A DNA stretch of 64,000 bases from Amoebophrya sp. A120 (taxonomy: Eukaryota > Sar > Dinophyceae > Syndiniales > Amoebophryaceae). The notes below the pieces were generated by a model. It searched no databases and had not been told where the DNA came from. It saw nothing but the letters and a program-made list of their open reading frames with translations. Within the stretch, counting starts at the first letter, position 1, and every line of letters begins with the position of its first letter. The DNA lies in contig CAJINV010000017.1 in assembly GCA_905178155.1 (NCBI GenBank), positions 1,658,269 to 1,722,268 of the forward strand, read 5' to 3'. Of this stretch, positions 10,961-22,800 are shown one piece after another. A program made the position numbers and the translations under genes.

Positions 10961-13900
10961 GCGGCCGGCACGCAATTCGGGGCGATTTCGCCCGAGAAGA
11001 TCGACCTCATCAAGTGCCGCAACAGTTGGGAGACGGGCCCGACGAGGTGCGCGTTGCCGGCGTGGAAGCTGCCGACAGACAGCAAGCTTTTTAACCAGCA
11101 GCACCGGCTGCAGGCTCGCGAGGCAGGAATGAGCTTCCCTTCCGAGCTACGTCCAGGAAAAAAACTTGCTAGATATGTTTTTCTTTTTACTCGTCTACCC
11201 CCGCCGTAGACCATACGAGACAACACAGCGTACGGCTACGCTTGTACTCATGCCCGACACCGACCTACGGTCGTCGCCCCTTAATTTCGCGATACTAACT
11301 ACAAACGCCTTCACATCATGCATGTTTCCCAAGAATAAATATGCCAGTCGAAAGAAGTTAGTAGGTACTATGCACAACTTAGAAGTAAAGAAGTTTAGGT
11401 TATTTTCTTGGATACCAGCAGGGGGGAGAAATGACACAGGCGGAATGGGAAAAGATGCCCAAGGAAGTTGCCGATGGGGAAAATAGTCTACCGCTGTCTA
11501 CCATTTGCGTCAAGATCGCAGGTACTTAAATAGAAGCATGCCCTCTTTTCTTTTGGTCTCTTTATTTTTGATGCGTTTTCTTTTACAACAGGAAGTCCAT
11601 ATTAATTTGTTTCGAGCACTCCCACTCGCACTCCTCTCCATGAGCGCGATTCAGCACAAGGTGAAATTTTTCCAATTCCAACCAATACCATTATTATTGA
11701 TAGTAGATGGTTCGCAAGAAGGGGAATACTCGTATTGAAAACCAAACAGATGGAGATGGTGTCGGCAGCGGGCCCAGCTACAAAAATATCCTTCAAAAAA
11801 ATAACACGCCAGAGGACCAAGGCCCTTTGTCTGACGACTACGTGGAGATGCTTGGCATGTATGGTAAAAGATGCATCATCTATGTTTGCCGCGCATGGTC
11901 GTGCACCTCGCAAGTACACAACCACCAAGCAACCGACGCCTGTTTAGTATCGTTGAAGATAGTGCTACTAGTACGAGTGAAGATGTTGATAGTACTTCTA
12001 CCGGTTGTACCTTCGCGGCGTTGCTCGACTTGGTATTCTAGTATCGTCCAAAAGACTAGATCCCCCCCGAACAAGACAAGGAACTCGGTCGTGGGTTCTG
12101 TGCTGCGTTAAAAAGAACCTTTTCCTTCGCATGCGCCAAACCCTTAGCCTACAGAACGTGCCCGTTTTGTTGCGTCACCGCAACGAGTGGATTCCCGATG
12201 GCTCGCAAGTCGTCGACGCCCGCAACGACTACGGCCCGGAGACTTGGCACCACCTGGTGCGGGACGCATTCTACGCGAAACACCCCGATGTAGCAGCAAA
12301 TTTCAGAGCGGAGGGAAGAGAAGCACACGACAGCGCGGGAAGTGACGCTGCTACATCATCGTCTGCAGCTGCAATTCCAAGCGGGGACGCGTCCTCGCAG
12401 GCTGTCGGCCCGGCCTCCGGGCCGCCCCTCCCCGCAGCCGCAAGCGCGGCTACAGGCTACGATTTTTACAACTCGCAGGGTGGAATGAGCAACACCGTCG
12501 CGTATTATGAAGATGGAAAACTACAACCTGCCGGGGACGAAATGACTGCTGCAACAGGCCGGAAGACAAGCACGATCGAGCAACAAGAGAAAGCTGCAAT
12601 GCAAAAATCTACTCGGCTACCAACAACATCCTCGCCTGCAAGGCAATTGAAAATACAGGAGTTTTTGGCTGGTTCGACGGCTAAAGCAGAAGGGCCCGAG
12701 CGTGCTGTAGTTGATCCAGTTTCTATTCATGTCGAGGACGTAGAAGACAACGACAATCACGAACAGCCAGAACAACATGTGGCCGACTACAGTGCAAGGA
12801 CTCACGACAGCAGCACAAGCTCTTCGCAGCACTTCAAAAACCACGCCCATGCTGCTGAAAAACGAGGAGCTTCTTCCTCCTCATCCCGTCCTCTGCAAGA
12901 GGATCAACAGCAGGAGCTGGCGAACAAGAACAACGAGCAACGACAAAAGCGAGTTTCTGGTCGTGTTGCAGAACAAGCTCCGAAGCAACAAGAGATGACG
13001 ATGACCGGCACGTCGAAGAAAAACCGGTTACTTTCGTCACTATCGGGAGCTGCGGGGACCGCTGGTGCTGTGGGGGAAAGAACCAAGAGCAGAAGGGCTC
13101 TGGCGTGGGAGAGAATGAAAAGTAGTAAAGATAACGAGGAGGATCCGATCTCCAGTATGAAAAGCCAAGTGCTGGACTCGCTAGAGCTCATGGACCTGTT
13201 TGAGCAAATCGAGGACGGGTCCTACAAAAAATCACCGCTGGAACTAGTGAAAGACTTGAAGCAGTACTTCCCCGATGTCGCGGACAAAATGCTGCGCGAC
13301 CCCTTTGTCTCCCAGCAAGTGAAAAGCGCAAATGTTTTCGGGTTTACTATGCCAGGTGAATGACCATGGTGCCCACGCCATGTTACCTCTGTTACTTGAC
13401 TACATGACCTGCTCATCTTGATGTCGAGCATCTTGCATGTGCTGCATAGACGAGAGTTTGTTCTTGAAAGAAACCCGCAAGACTACAAGCGGATTCTCCG
13501 CGGTCGCGGTGTGTACAACACATAATTAAATGTGTGATGTGGTATCGAGAGTCGTTGTCGTGGGCGAAAAATTTTGTCTGGCATAGTTTTCGAGGTCTCG
13601 TTGGAGGAGGATCCGGCCAAGCGGGATGTATCCACAGAAAAAAGCCCATCCCCATCCAAGAATGTGTCATGCAAAGCATGCGTAAAATCCTTTGCTTGTC
13701 ATGCAAAAACTGAATAGGGTGTTATTTTTCTGTGGATAGGCGGCAGAAAAGTACTACAACATACCGGAGGACGTCGTAGAAAGAGAGAAAAAGGCTGGGC
13801 GCTTCGATATCCAGACGAAATTTGATGATGATGCCGCACGAGCACAAGAAGTGCACATCCATGTTCATCTTGAGACCACGTCTGCATGACAAATTCGCGA

Positions 13901-14748
13901 TCATGCAAATTCAATTTATGTTTCTGTTTCTGTGCGGTAACAGCTACAGCATCAAAGTTGTGTTGCATATTCCACAAAGTGATCGGGGACATGCGGGAAG
14001 AGATGCTGGGAAAGATCAAGTATGAAATGCAAATCTGTCTGGGTCAGAAAGAACGTCGCAACGGCATTTTTTTTCATGGTCGGCTAGAAGCAGGTAGGGG
14101 ACTCATCTCTGTTATGCATGTTACCCAAAAGCACCGTACCGTTGCTCTGTCATGCAAGCACGTAGTTTGCCATGCAGCATAGCCAAAGCCTTTGGCTATG
14201 TTTGGCTATGCTGCTTGGCAAAGCAGCTCAAATAAATTTTGTGCTAATGATTAATCTACAGCCACAGTGTCACGGCGAGACGACATACAGACATATAATT
14301 TGCACTTGATATCAAGAAAGCGAAAAAGGGCGAAAGACCCTCTACTGGCAGTGGCAGCTCGAGCTCCCGAACAACTTCCGATGCTGCACAAGACGAATCG
14401 CGGAAAACCGAACGTAATAACTTCGAAGACGCGTCAAAAAATGTGAAAAGCGGGTGCACCGGTGACCAGAAAGTAGAGCAGGGTCTCCTCTTGCGTAAGC
14501 GAGCCGCTGCGGCAACCGTGGCTTCTTCTTCCTCAAACCCAAACGGTTTACTTGAGGCTCAGAAAATAAACCCAATGCTCGATCATATGGCTACGCGGGC
14601 AGACGGCGCGACGACGTCATCTGGAGCTGCAACCACATCTGGAACGCCGCGCGTCGAAGGTGGACAGCAGGGGAACCACGAAGGCAGGTCAACTACAGTG
14701 ACTGCGGCAAGCACTTCTAGCAAAGGGCGCAATATGAAATTTGCGTAA
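10946..14748 (+). CDS. multi-exon gene of unknown function
   Basis: The 3' half is well supported. A long exon ends about 13353 (donor CCAG-GTGAAT) and encodes a low-complexity middle and a helical end (VLDSLELMDLFEQIEDG). It is followed by a short exon near 13447-13509, exon 13583-13628 (SLEEDPAKRD), exon 13744-13888 (YYNIPEDVVEREKK), exon about 13970-14020 and final exon 14317-14748. Two TIR introns separate some of these; the second has a perfect 5-bp duplication and joins K-I-K to K-A-K in frame. The 5' end is uncertain: likely exons are about 10946-11130 (SPEKIDLIKCRNSWE), 11421-11521 (donor GCAG-GTACTT) and about 11707-11862, but their phases do not all agree. No domain was recognised. 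The protein is rich in charged helices and Ser/Ala/Gln linkers. Confidence 0.5.
13629..13738. mobile_element. intron-forming TIR element, TATCCACAG family
   Basis: The left end TATCCACAGAAAAAAGCCC is mirrored by TTTTTCTGTGGATA at the right. Flanks GGATG and GGCGG agree at only 3 of 5 positions, so this copy looks older. The same family is intact at 41856-41986. At 110 bp it is the shortest element seen. Confidence 0.8.
14021..14311. mobile_element. intron-forming TIR element, CTGGGTCTGG family
   Basis: It starts TATGAAATGCAAATCTGTC and ends ACATATAATTTGCACTTGATA. The flanks are a perfect duplication, TCAAG at 14016-14020 and 14312-14316. Excision gives AAG-ATC-AAG-AAA-GCG in frame. The interior holds an imperfect palindrome around AGCCAAAGCCTTTGGCT. 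Confidence 0.88.
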
Positions 14749-15925
14749 CTCCTGTATTTAGTGTCTCGCAACGGTCTTTCTTTGTTCCATCGAAGGACCC
14801 CGGTGGATGTTGGACTGGTCCCATTTGTCAGGCGACAACTACTTTGATTGATGAACTCGAGAATACAAAACTAGGTAAAACAGCAGGAATTACGTTTTTG
14901 ATTCCGTTCACCCTCGTGTCCATGCGCATGCAAAGACCAATTTATCACCCTTACGGTATCGCTCCTCACTCATTTTTCTCGGAAGTTCGCAGGAGCGTGA
15001 ACTACTAGTAACAGGTAAGGAATGGAAACTACAGCAAGTGCTGATAGAACACATCTAGAATGATCGAAAGCTGGGGCTGATATTCTTGTGCCTGGTTCTG
15101 GCGGTAGGATCGCCAAAAACTATATGATCTTCAAAATGTATTCTGAGACTACAGCTCAAATTTTGAATTCTGAGTAGACTACAGCTCTCTCAAAATAATT
15201 TCAGAGACTATAGCTTCTGTTAGTGTTACTTTTGTTTTGCGAAATGCAAGTACTAAGGGATGAAAGTTGCATTTTGTTCGCGAGCCGAGGACCAGGTCCA
15301 GGACGGTAAGTGCTTGTAATGATAATGGATCATCCGCAAAACCCAAACTTTTAGTCCTCTATTGCTCGATCTTTTACTTTTTCTGCCGAAATCAAAAATG
15401 TAAGTATGTCGAAAAAAGAAAAATGCTCCCACTTCTACCCCTGGGTGACGCCAGTGTTTTCCCTATTCGTTAACGAGCCTGTAGACGTGTTTCGGACATC
15501 TTTCTACGTGATAAGCATAGGACTAAGAAGATGGAAGCACTTGCATTATCTTGCTCGCTCCTGGTTGCACTCGCAGGACGAGCGCCTCCGTAGATCTTTT
15601 TGATTTTTTGTCCGAGCAGATGTATGCGAAGCTTTTCTTGTCCGATCATCATCATGACAGGACTAAGAATGTGGCGTCGTGCTCGTGGTGCAGCGAAATG
15701 TCATCTACAAGGCACCTCAGAATTGGCCTTTGAAACAGGATCTTGCAGACACTCCTCGTGGAGGTTCAGACCAGAATATAGAATTTCTCTGACTGCTGTG
15801 CAAATCATGTGCTGACAGCTCGCTATTGCAACACTGTCCTGATTTTCATTTACTTATTCCTGTGTTCCTTCTCCTGCTCGAGGCGAACTCCTGTGACTCA
15901 TTTCTGCACCTCGACCTCCTACTAG
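14749..15925. other. intergenic or 5' part of the next gene
   Basis: 15130-15215 holds three imperfect copies of a CTGAGACTACAGCTC-like unit. Possible short exons are 15258-15306 (MKVAFCSRAEDQ, donor GTAAGT) and 15354-15400 (donor GTAAGT). They could begin the gene that is clear from 15926 onward, but the chain between them is not resolved. Confidence 0.35.
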
Positions 15926-17491
15926 CGTGGCCCAACAGATCGATGGCGAGGTCGTTCTTCTTCCGCCTGGGTCCAGGTATTTGTCATAGGATGGATCACG
16001 AACGTCGAATACGACGTTACTTCAACATCGTGCGCTGCGAAAAAAGACGGCGTTGGTTCAGGATCATCTACAAAACTCGAAATCAGAAATCGTCGCAGGG
16101 CATAGACAGACCCAGACGGACGCCGTCGTAGCTTAAGTAGCATGTTGAAATACAAGACGCAAGCTGCGAGACGGTGTTGGCTCGTCGCTTTCGTCGCATT
16201 TTTTAGTGATGTAGTTTTTCTTCTCACGGATCTCGGTCGATCACGTCAATTAAATGAAGGTCTCACGATTTTGGTGGTCCACCAGCTTCCATATTTGCCT
16301 TTCGTTGGTGCGCGAAAATTCGCCCGACGGATAAAACTCGGTCCAGGTAGACCGGATATGTTGGCACGGACGAAAAAAGCGTATGGCAGGAGAAAAGCTG
16401 TAACTGAGGTTTTCGAGTCACGACCTTGTTCGATTTGGAGGTTGTCATTTGTCTGTGGCCCGTCCACCTGAAGGCCAAGGGTAAAGTTTTTACATGACCA
16501 CATCAAGCAACGCACAACTATCTCGGGTGACTTTTTGTTGCGTTGCTGAAGAGTCCTTTGCTGTAACTGCTAGTGCGAGTTCGAGTTTGAATTTTTCCTT
16601 TTGCAGACTGAAAAACCGAATACACTGCCTTTTTTCGCCTATACCCCCGTCGGAGACGATTGTCTCTTCCTCGACTCAGCCTCGCGAAAGCTTGCGGCGC
16701 TGGAAACCCGAAGACAACGGCGCGCGAATTCGGCCACTCCACTGCTCCGACCGCCGCCGCCAACCACCGTGTTGCCGATCGTGGGGTCGCCGCAGCATAG
16801 GAAATGCAAATGGGTCTGGAAGTGGAATGTTGCTTCTGCAAGAGAAACAGTTTGTAATGCTCCCCCCCCATGCTCCTAACGTGACCCTCCTGAGCGCTTC
16901 AATGCATGATGCGAAACAGCGTTTCTAATCTTCGTATGTAGTGGCATGCAAGAACAACGCCGCGGCTCCATCTCATGCAGATGGACGGCTCAAAAATATT
17001 GTTGTCTCCGTTTGTTGCCTACCACGGTGCGTTCGTCATGGACAATTTTTGTAGCATGACAACATATTTCCGTACTCCGAATTGAGTTTTTGCAAGGCAT
17101 ACAGGAGTTTGGGCAGCAGCTGGCGCACGAACTTGGATTCGGCTCTCCCGTGCGGATTGAACGACCGCCGCCTGTATGCGAAGGAAAAGAAGGAACGGTC
17201 CCGGGCCTCACTGCGCTGCTGCTCACACGAGAAGAAACTCAATTTTTCTTGCGAACAATTTGCATCATTGTCAGCCCTAGCCGGAATGAATTCACCGCAT
17301 GGGGTGCGGCATGGCGCCCCTCCCCCTCTATCTCAGACCTAGATGAGGCAAAAAATTATCATGAAAACATTCCACAGACAATTCATATTCAAGTTGAGGT
17401 GTTGCGTGCCGAAGTTCCTTCTATTTTCCACCTCGACAACGTCCAGAGCCGCGACTGTTTCCACAATATTTGGAAACAATTTGCGACATGA
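15926..17491 (+). CDS. multi-exon gene of unknown function (5' end unresolved)
   Basis: Likely exons are 15926-15977 (VAQQIDGEVVLLPPGS, bounded by CTACTAG and GTATTT), about 16261-16342 (SHDFGGPPASIFAFRW, donor CCAG-GTAGAC), about 16413-16480 (FSSHDLVRFGGCHLSVA, donor GTAAAG), 16607-16797 (acceptor TTTTGCAG; TLPFFAYTPVGDDC) and 17107-17491. The last two are joined by a TIR intron so that GSPQ continues into QFGQQLAHELGFG. The junction into 16607 has a phase conflict with the preceding donor, so one boundary is wrong. No family was recognised. Confidence 0.42.
16798..17101. mobile_element. intron-forming TIR element (introner)
   Basis: The left end TAGGAAATGCAAATGGGTCTGG resembles the CTGGGTCTGG family. 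The right end is TTTTTGCAAGGCATA. Flanks are CAGCA and CAGGA (4 of 5). Excision keeps the GSPQ-QFGQQ frame. Confidence 0.65.
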
Positions 17492-18486
17492 TTGGCACGG
17501 TTTTGTGCATTATCGAGGGCAAACGAAGGGTTTGACGTGATGAGTCAGAAATAGATCGATGCAGATGACAGAATGAAGATGAGCCGCTTTATGTTTTGCT
17601 TTTTCATTCTTGCTCGGTAGGGTAGGGAGAACAACACTACGTGGCCAGGCCGCGATCACCACCAGAACAATTCAAGTATGTCAGGCGACAACTCACCGCA
17701 AGACGAGCGGCGTGTCAGCACGCATAAATCTTCGAAACTCCAGATCAAAACTTCAAACCCTTCAATTATTGTTTCTCATATCCCTGTTGCCCCGATGTCT
17801 GGGCTGCTTTTGCGGTGACATCTGCGCTTGCTTCACCAGCCTCCAATTCCGACGCCGGTTATCAAACATGAAAACGAAAATCGTTCGGAATTTTGTTGAA
17901 ACCTGGCATGTAATCCTTACCATGGTGGGGACAACAAGCTGAAAGAACTGAACATCATGATACCGTCAGAGATAGAATTGAACATCAACATGAAAAACTC
18001 CTTTATTAAATTATCCATCTTCAATTTCGTCCATTGACATTGTGATTGCATAATTTTACGGCTTTATTTTGGAAACTCCAGCGTGTGGCTGTGGTTACAC
18101 ACTGGAGTTTCCAAAATAAAGAAGAATCCGAGCGCCAACGTGGCTTGCATAATTTTACGGCTTTACCTTCTGGTGGGGAGACGATGTGCATTTTCACCGG
18201 GACTATCCATGATCATGAAGGTAGCGATAAGAAAACCAAAAAAGAGAAAAACACAAAACGCGCCCGCAACAGCAGCTATTTTGGAAGACAAGAATTCTCA
18301 AGAGAAAAACTCCACGGACAAAATCGCAAAAAAGTATGCTTTTTGGAAGTAGATTGATTTCTAGATCCCCGAAAACACTTTTAGATTCGACAAAGGCAGT
18401 AGCTTTTTGATATTTTCCGGCTTTCGCAGATCTTTGTAGCTTTCACACGCATTTATTTTCTTCATATTTATATAAGTGCATGTACA
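17492..18486. other. intergenic, contains inverted and direct repeats
   Basis: No supported gene. At 18046-18066 and 18145-18165 the 21-base TTGCATAATTTTACGGCTTTA is directly repeated, and an inverted repeat lies between the copies (listed separately). Confidence 0.5.
18062..18121. repeat. inverted repeat inside a 21-bp direct duplication
   Basis: Arms 18062-18087 and 18098-18121 share a perfect 20-base CTTTATTTTGGAAACTCCAG stem start, with TGTG continuing. A 21-base direct repeat flanks the pair, so the layout resembles a small insertion with a long target duplication. Confidence 0.8.
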
Positions 18487-18864
18487 TCAAGTTCTAGAAT
18501 TTTTTTGTATGTTTTCGGGGTACCCGGGAACCTCTTCTTCCCACGCTGGGTATAGGCAAATTCGCCCGTAAGGGTCTCGTCTCGGCGGACTGAAAAAAAG
18601 GAAGTATGTGTCTGCAAAACGTGAAGAATTTTCCCGAGAAAGGCATATCACCCGAAATAAACAAAGAACAAGAATATCCAACTCACCTCCGAGGAAAAAT
18701 TTTTGTTTCATGTTGTCCATGATGATATTCTCCCAGAGATAGATTCCCAACATATATTCCAAACAACAATTGGGGTTGCTGATCATATGAATGGATAATT
18801 CAAATTGATCATTTCGGTGAAGAATATGATGTTTCTTTCTATCTTTCTTGTCGTGTCTGGCCAT
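18487..18864 (-). CDS. possible 100-residue two-exon gene, AT-rich
   Basis: ATG at 18864 opens a basic start (MARHDKKDRKKHH). Exon 1 runs to 18687 and ends at a strong GTGAGT donor. Exon 2 is 18611-18487, preceded by the acceptor CGTTTTGCAG. Removing the 75-nt intron joins in frame to 101 codons including the stop, with DPYGRICLYPAWEEEVPG near the end. I do not recognise it. Base composition is much more AT-rich than in neighbouring genes, so it could be a gene of different origin or a chance model. Confidence 0.4.
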   Translation of the reverse strand: MARHDKKDRKKHHILHRNDQFELSIHMISNPNCCLEYMLGIYLWENIIMDNMKQKFFLGGELDILVLCLFRVICLSRENSSRFADTYFLFFSPPRRDPYGRICLYPAWEEEVPGYPENIQKNSRT

Positions 18865-19279
18865 GGCATCAAATATTCAAGATCCTAAAATAATCCATCA
18901 TGATCTTGATCTCTCTTTCTTCTTTCCCCACAATCGATATCGATATCATCTCTTTTCTATCTTAAAAATACAACCTAACTAGAATATCATCATGATTGAG
19001 ATCATTGATTCAATCATATATTGATATCATATAATCAAGGATTATATTTTCAAAATGAAAATAGATATCATTTTTTCTTGAAGAATGAAGATCGATGATT
19101 TATATTATTCGCATCTAGGATTCAAATTTTATTTCGGTTTCTCTTTAAATTTATGAATTTGATGAAATATGAAAATGATTGAAAATATATATCTCTATCT
19201 GAGAATCAGGATGGATAAATCTGGATCAGATCTAGAATAAATTTAGAGTATTTATTTTTTTTCTAATATAAATCACAAG
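18865..19279. other. AT-rich stretch
   Basis: It is very AT-rich, with many GATATC, ATCATGATC and AAATATATAT strings and no open frame of note. It lies upstream of the small minus-strand gene and could hold its promoter. Confidence 0.5.
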
Positions 19280-19450
19280 GTTGGCCCAGGTGGAGTCCGG
19301 GTGCTCTTGTGGATAGGTCCTACACCTACCGGAACCGGATCACCCAGAACCGGACAACCCTGAACCAGCCGCAGCCGCCATCCAATGCCCCGGCCCCTCA
19401 GTCAGAGGCCCGCGGGGCGGTTTCTCCCCCTATTGGCCTGCTATCTGGCG
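19280..19450 (-). repeat. dispersed GC-rich repeat, inverted copy
   Basis: GGTGCTCTTGTGGATAGG and the following CCGGAACCGGATCACCC region match, in reverse complement, the end of the block at 7490-7575 (CTATCCACAAGAGC). A CCATCCAATGCCCCGGCCC phrase also matches the copy at 30.8 kb. Confidence 0.65.
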
Positions 19451-19883
19451 CGGGAGTTTTAATTTTGTCGAAATGCGAGGGGGCCCCTCTTCTTATGTAG
19501 ATCGCACGGTCTCCGTGTGCCACCCCCCTGAAGTTGATTTAGGTCCTGGCCAGGTTGTTTCTGTTGTTCCATTGGGCAGCATCTCTGCCCGGTCAACGTA
19601 GAAAAGTTTCGACATGTCTTCGTTGCCCGGCTGCCGGTGTTCATTTTACCGCCCTGCATGTTGGTCGTGTGGCTGACCATTGATCTCAGATTTTTGCGTT
19701 TTCCCCTGTTATCTCGCGTTGTGTTAATTTGGTTTCCAGAATGAAGGTCCGTCTTTCGTGTTTTGGAGACCTGTGTTGGTCTGATTAATAAGCTTCAAGC
19801 GATATCCTGCCCCACCTGTAGCTCTAGACTTGACGCGATGATGTGTGTGTAGATCTGGTCCAAGGTTTTCCATATCGGGCAGA

Positions 19884-22800
19884 ATGGAGTCCGATGAGGA
19901 GGAGGACCTGCTTCTGCCATTTTCTGGCTTTAGTATTCCAGTTTCAATGTTTCGCGATTTGGTCACCTTGCCTCGGATGACGCGGATCAGCCGGGGGCGG
20001 TACCTGAAGTGGTACATCCGCGGGCTGGCGAAGCAGTTGGGGGACACACAGGCGGCAGAAGCTGCGACGACTACCTCCGAGGAGAAAGCGGGCCTAGCTT
20101 TTGAACAAGCTTGGAGAAAATTAAAACTCGCCTTGCAGTGTTGTGAGGTGAAAACTATACGGAATCGCTTACGGTCCGCGGTCCCGGGAAAGGGTGTTTT
20201 GGAACATCTGGAATTCGACGGAACGCCATTGCGGGTAACGGTAAAGGGAGTAGTGGACGCCGGTGACTGCCTCTGCATTCTGCAGGGCTTTGCGTTTTTT
20301 GATGATCCGGACAGCGCAGGCGCTGAGCTTCTCCGCAGCGGGGGACGCTTTTACGCAAAGCCGATGGCTCGCATGTGGCGGACCCTGGACATCAAGCACG
20401 TGGTCCATGGGCACGCAGATGTGAGATTGTATGCTGAATTGGACCAAACCGAAACCGCCCGGGAGATGATCCTGGAAGCAGATCCGAGATTGGAGGACGC
20501 GATGTTCTACGCATTGCAAAAACATCCCACCAACACTCCCTGCATGAAAATTCCTTTCTGTTTCGAAGAAAAAACGAAATCTGTCATGCGATATCGGGGA
20601 AGACATAAAATTTCTCATGTCGCGGCGCAGTTTGTCTAGGTGCGATGTTTTTGAATTTCATATGTGTTTCTCCCTCGCGCGATATTGTGGCGATGGTGCT
20701 ACGGCCGGAACATTGCGGCACTATTGTGGGTATGCAAGGCAAAAAAAAAGCTCGCGTAAGAATCGCAGTACAACTTTATCAACATGCATAACGAAGCTCG
20801 TCTTACCATGTAATGCCCCGAAGCCCCTTTGTGTCATGCAGTTTTGCGATTTTTACACATGCAGTTTTTTTGCACTGCATATCCACCAAAGACACTCGGA
20901 GCAGAATATAAAGGTTGGCACGGCCTTGGGTGCGGAGATGAGTTTGTGGGTGGTCGACGAGTGTTGTGGGCATGGCCTTCATGGTGGAATCGGGGACGGC
21001 ATAGAAGTTTTTATTGCCAGCAACGACCTGGAGGAGGACTTCAAGAAAGTGCGCAGAAGTTTTCGCCGCTCGGCACGGGCACTGCGCGATGGGGTGGCGG
21101 CCTGGATGGACCGGGTTTATTTGGAGGCCCCGATGGAGGATCACGAACGCGAACGCTACCAGCAGGCCGTGCGTGCGTTACTGCCTGCAGAGGATGGTCC
21201 GGACTCGGTTGAACTTGCTTCCGAGTTAATTCGACTGCAACTACGATTCGAAGGCAGTTTCCTGCTTGGCGCCGTCGGGGCCGCAGAGACCGACGCAGTG
21301 GCGGACTTGGTGTTGCGTCTGAATTTCCGGGAGATCCACTATGTCACTGGGTCAGGGGTGTTGGGGGCCAAACACGCTGAGCTATTTGCGGCCTTGGTAT
21401 TCTATTTGCCCTCACGAGAAGCTAGGTTTGTCATGCGGAACTGGGAAATTTTTATTGATGGGACAGCGCGCGAAGCATGGCAAGATCGCTCTTGCCATCC
21501 TTCTTTCATGCACATAGCTCGCAAAAGGGCCCCCCGCACCCTGCTTGACTCTTCCATACCCCGTTCGGGCGGTTCGGGAACGTCGTCTCGGGAATGCGGC
21601 GGGCCGCACTTGCAGTTCTTGTCGGGGTGTTGAACCTGGGGAGCTTCGTGATTGATAATTGTACTCGGGTCGGCTTTTTGAAGCAGGCGGCGCAGGTGCA
21701 GATGGCAGAGGCGGACTTCGTTCGTGCTACTTGGGGGATCGGCTTGGGGCTTGGAGTTTTTGAAAAGGCGGAGAAAAAGCTTCTGAAACAGGACAACATC
21801 ACCCGCCTGCACCAAATCCGCGAGGAACTTCTGGTAGACATTGACGGCGCGCGCTTCTCGAACTGGCTGCAGCTCTTGCCGGTCGCAAATCTTCCCCCCG
21901 AACAACAGGAGACCTTGATGCGGGACATCGGGCACGCAATACATAGAAGCCAGCGCAGCGAGTTTCGAGCTGTACCCTTTTCGCCGCCTCTTCGTCGCCC
22001 CGTGCAGTCTCCTGCAGCCCGGGAAGGATTTCCAGCTCCGAGAATTCCTGCAGAGGGTTGCTGCACACCCCGAAGCGGAGTCGGATTCCGGTTTCACGAT
22101 GAAGATCAAATATCTGCAGCAGAACGCGCCAGCCGTCCTGTCCCGGTGCCTCGATTCCCTCCGCGATGTTTGTGAGCTGCTCATGACCGCCCCGCAGTCA
22201 ATCTATTTCTGCGAACGGACACGCAAACTCTCTAGCAAGTTGCACAAAGGCCGGCGTGGGTTTCCGGTGGTGAATGAGTCCGCATGGAACGAGCGACACA
22301 CGCAGGCCAACAACCTCGTAGGATTGAAAAAAGAACAACTTCCGAAGGGTCCGCTAACGGTCGGGGAGGCGGTAAAGGAAAGCGGAGCGAGCCAAGTGCG
22401 CACGAACTCGGTCTTTTTTTCCGAAAACGCACTAAAGGGGGCAACTTTAAAAGAGCAGGCCGAGCACATGGGCAAAGTGATGGAAACCTACGCGAGGATC
22501 AAGCACGACCCCGAAAAGTGGTCAGGCCTTCTGCGGAAAGTTGAGGACAAGCGGAGGGAGAAGCGGTCGAAGGCTGTTGATAAGATGATCAAGCTCTCCA
22601 GCCGGTACGACCAGCTCGAGGAGCTGGAAATGGATCGGGTTAGCCGTTTCATGATCAGCAACAGCTTCAACATCGACGACCACATTACGGATTTCGCTGT
22701 TTACAACGCTGTAAAGGACCTGGCGGGGCAGAATGTCGACACCCTCGCACGGAAGGCGTGCGAGCAGCAGCACCTGACCGACGAGTTCGCTGTCGTCGTA

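Noticed and set aside
21402-22184. 260-codon minus-strand frame
   Set aside because: It is antisense to exons of the 19.9-24.3 kb gene, whose plus-strand frames join across introns.
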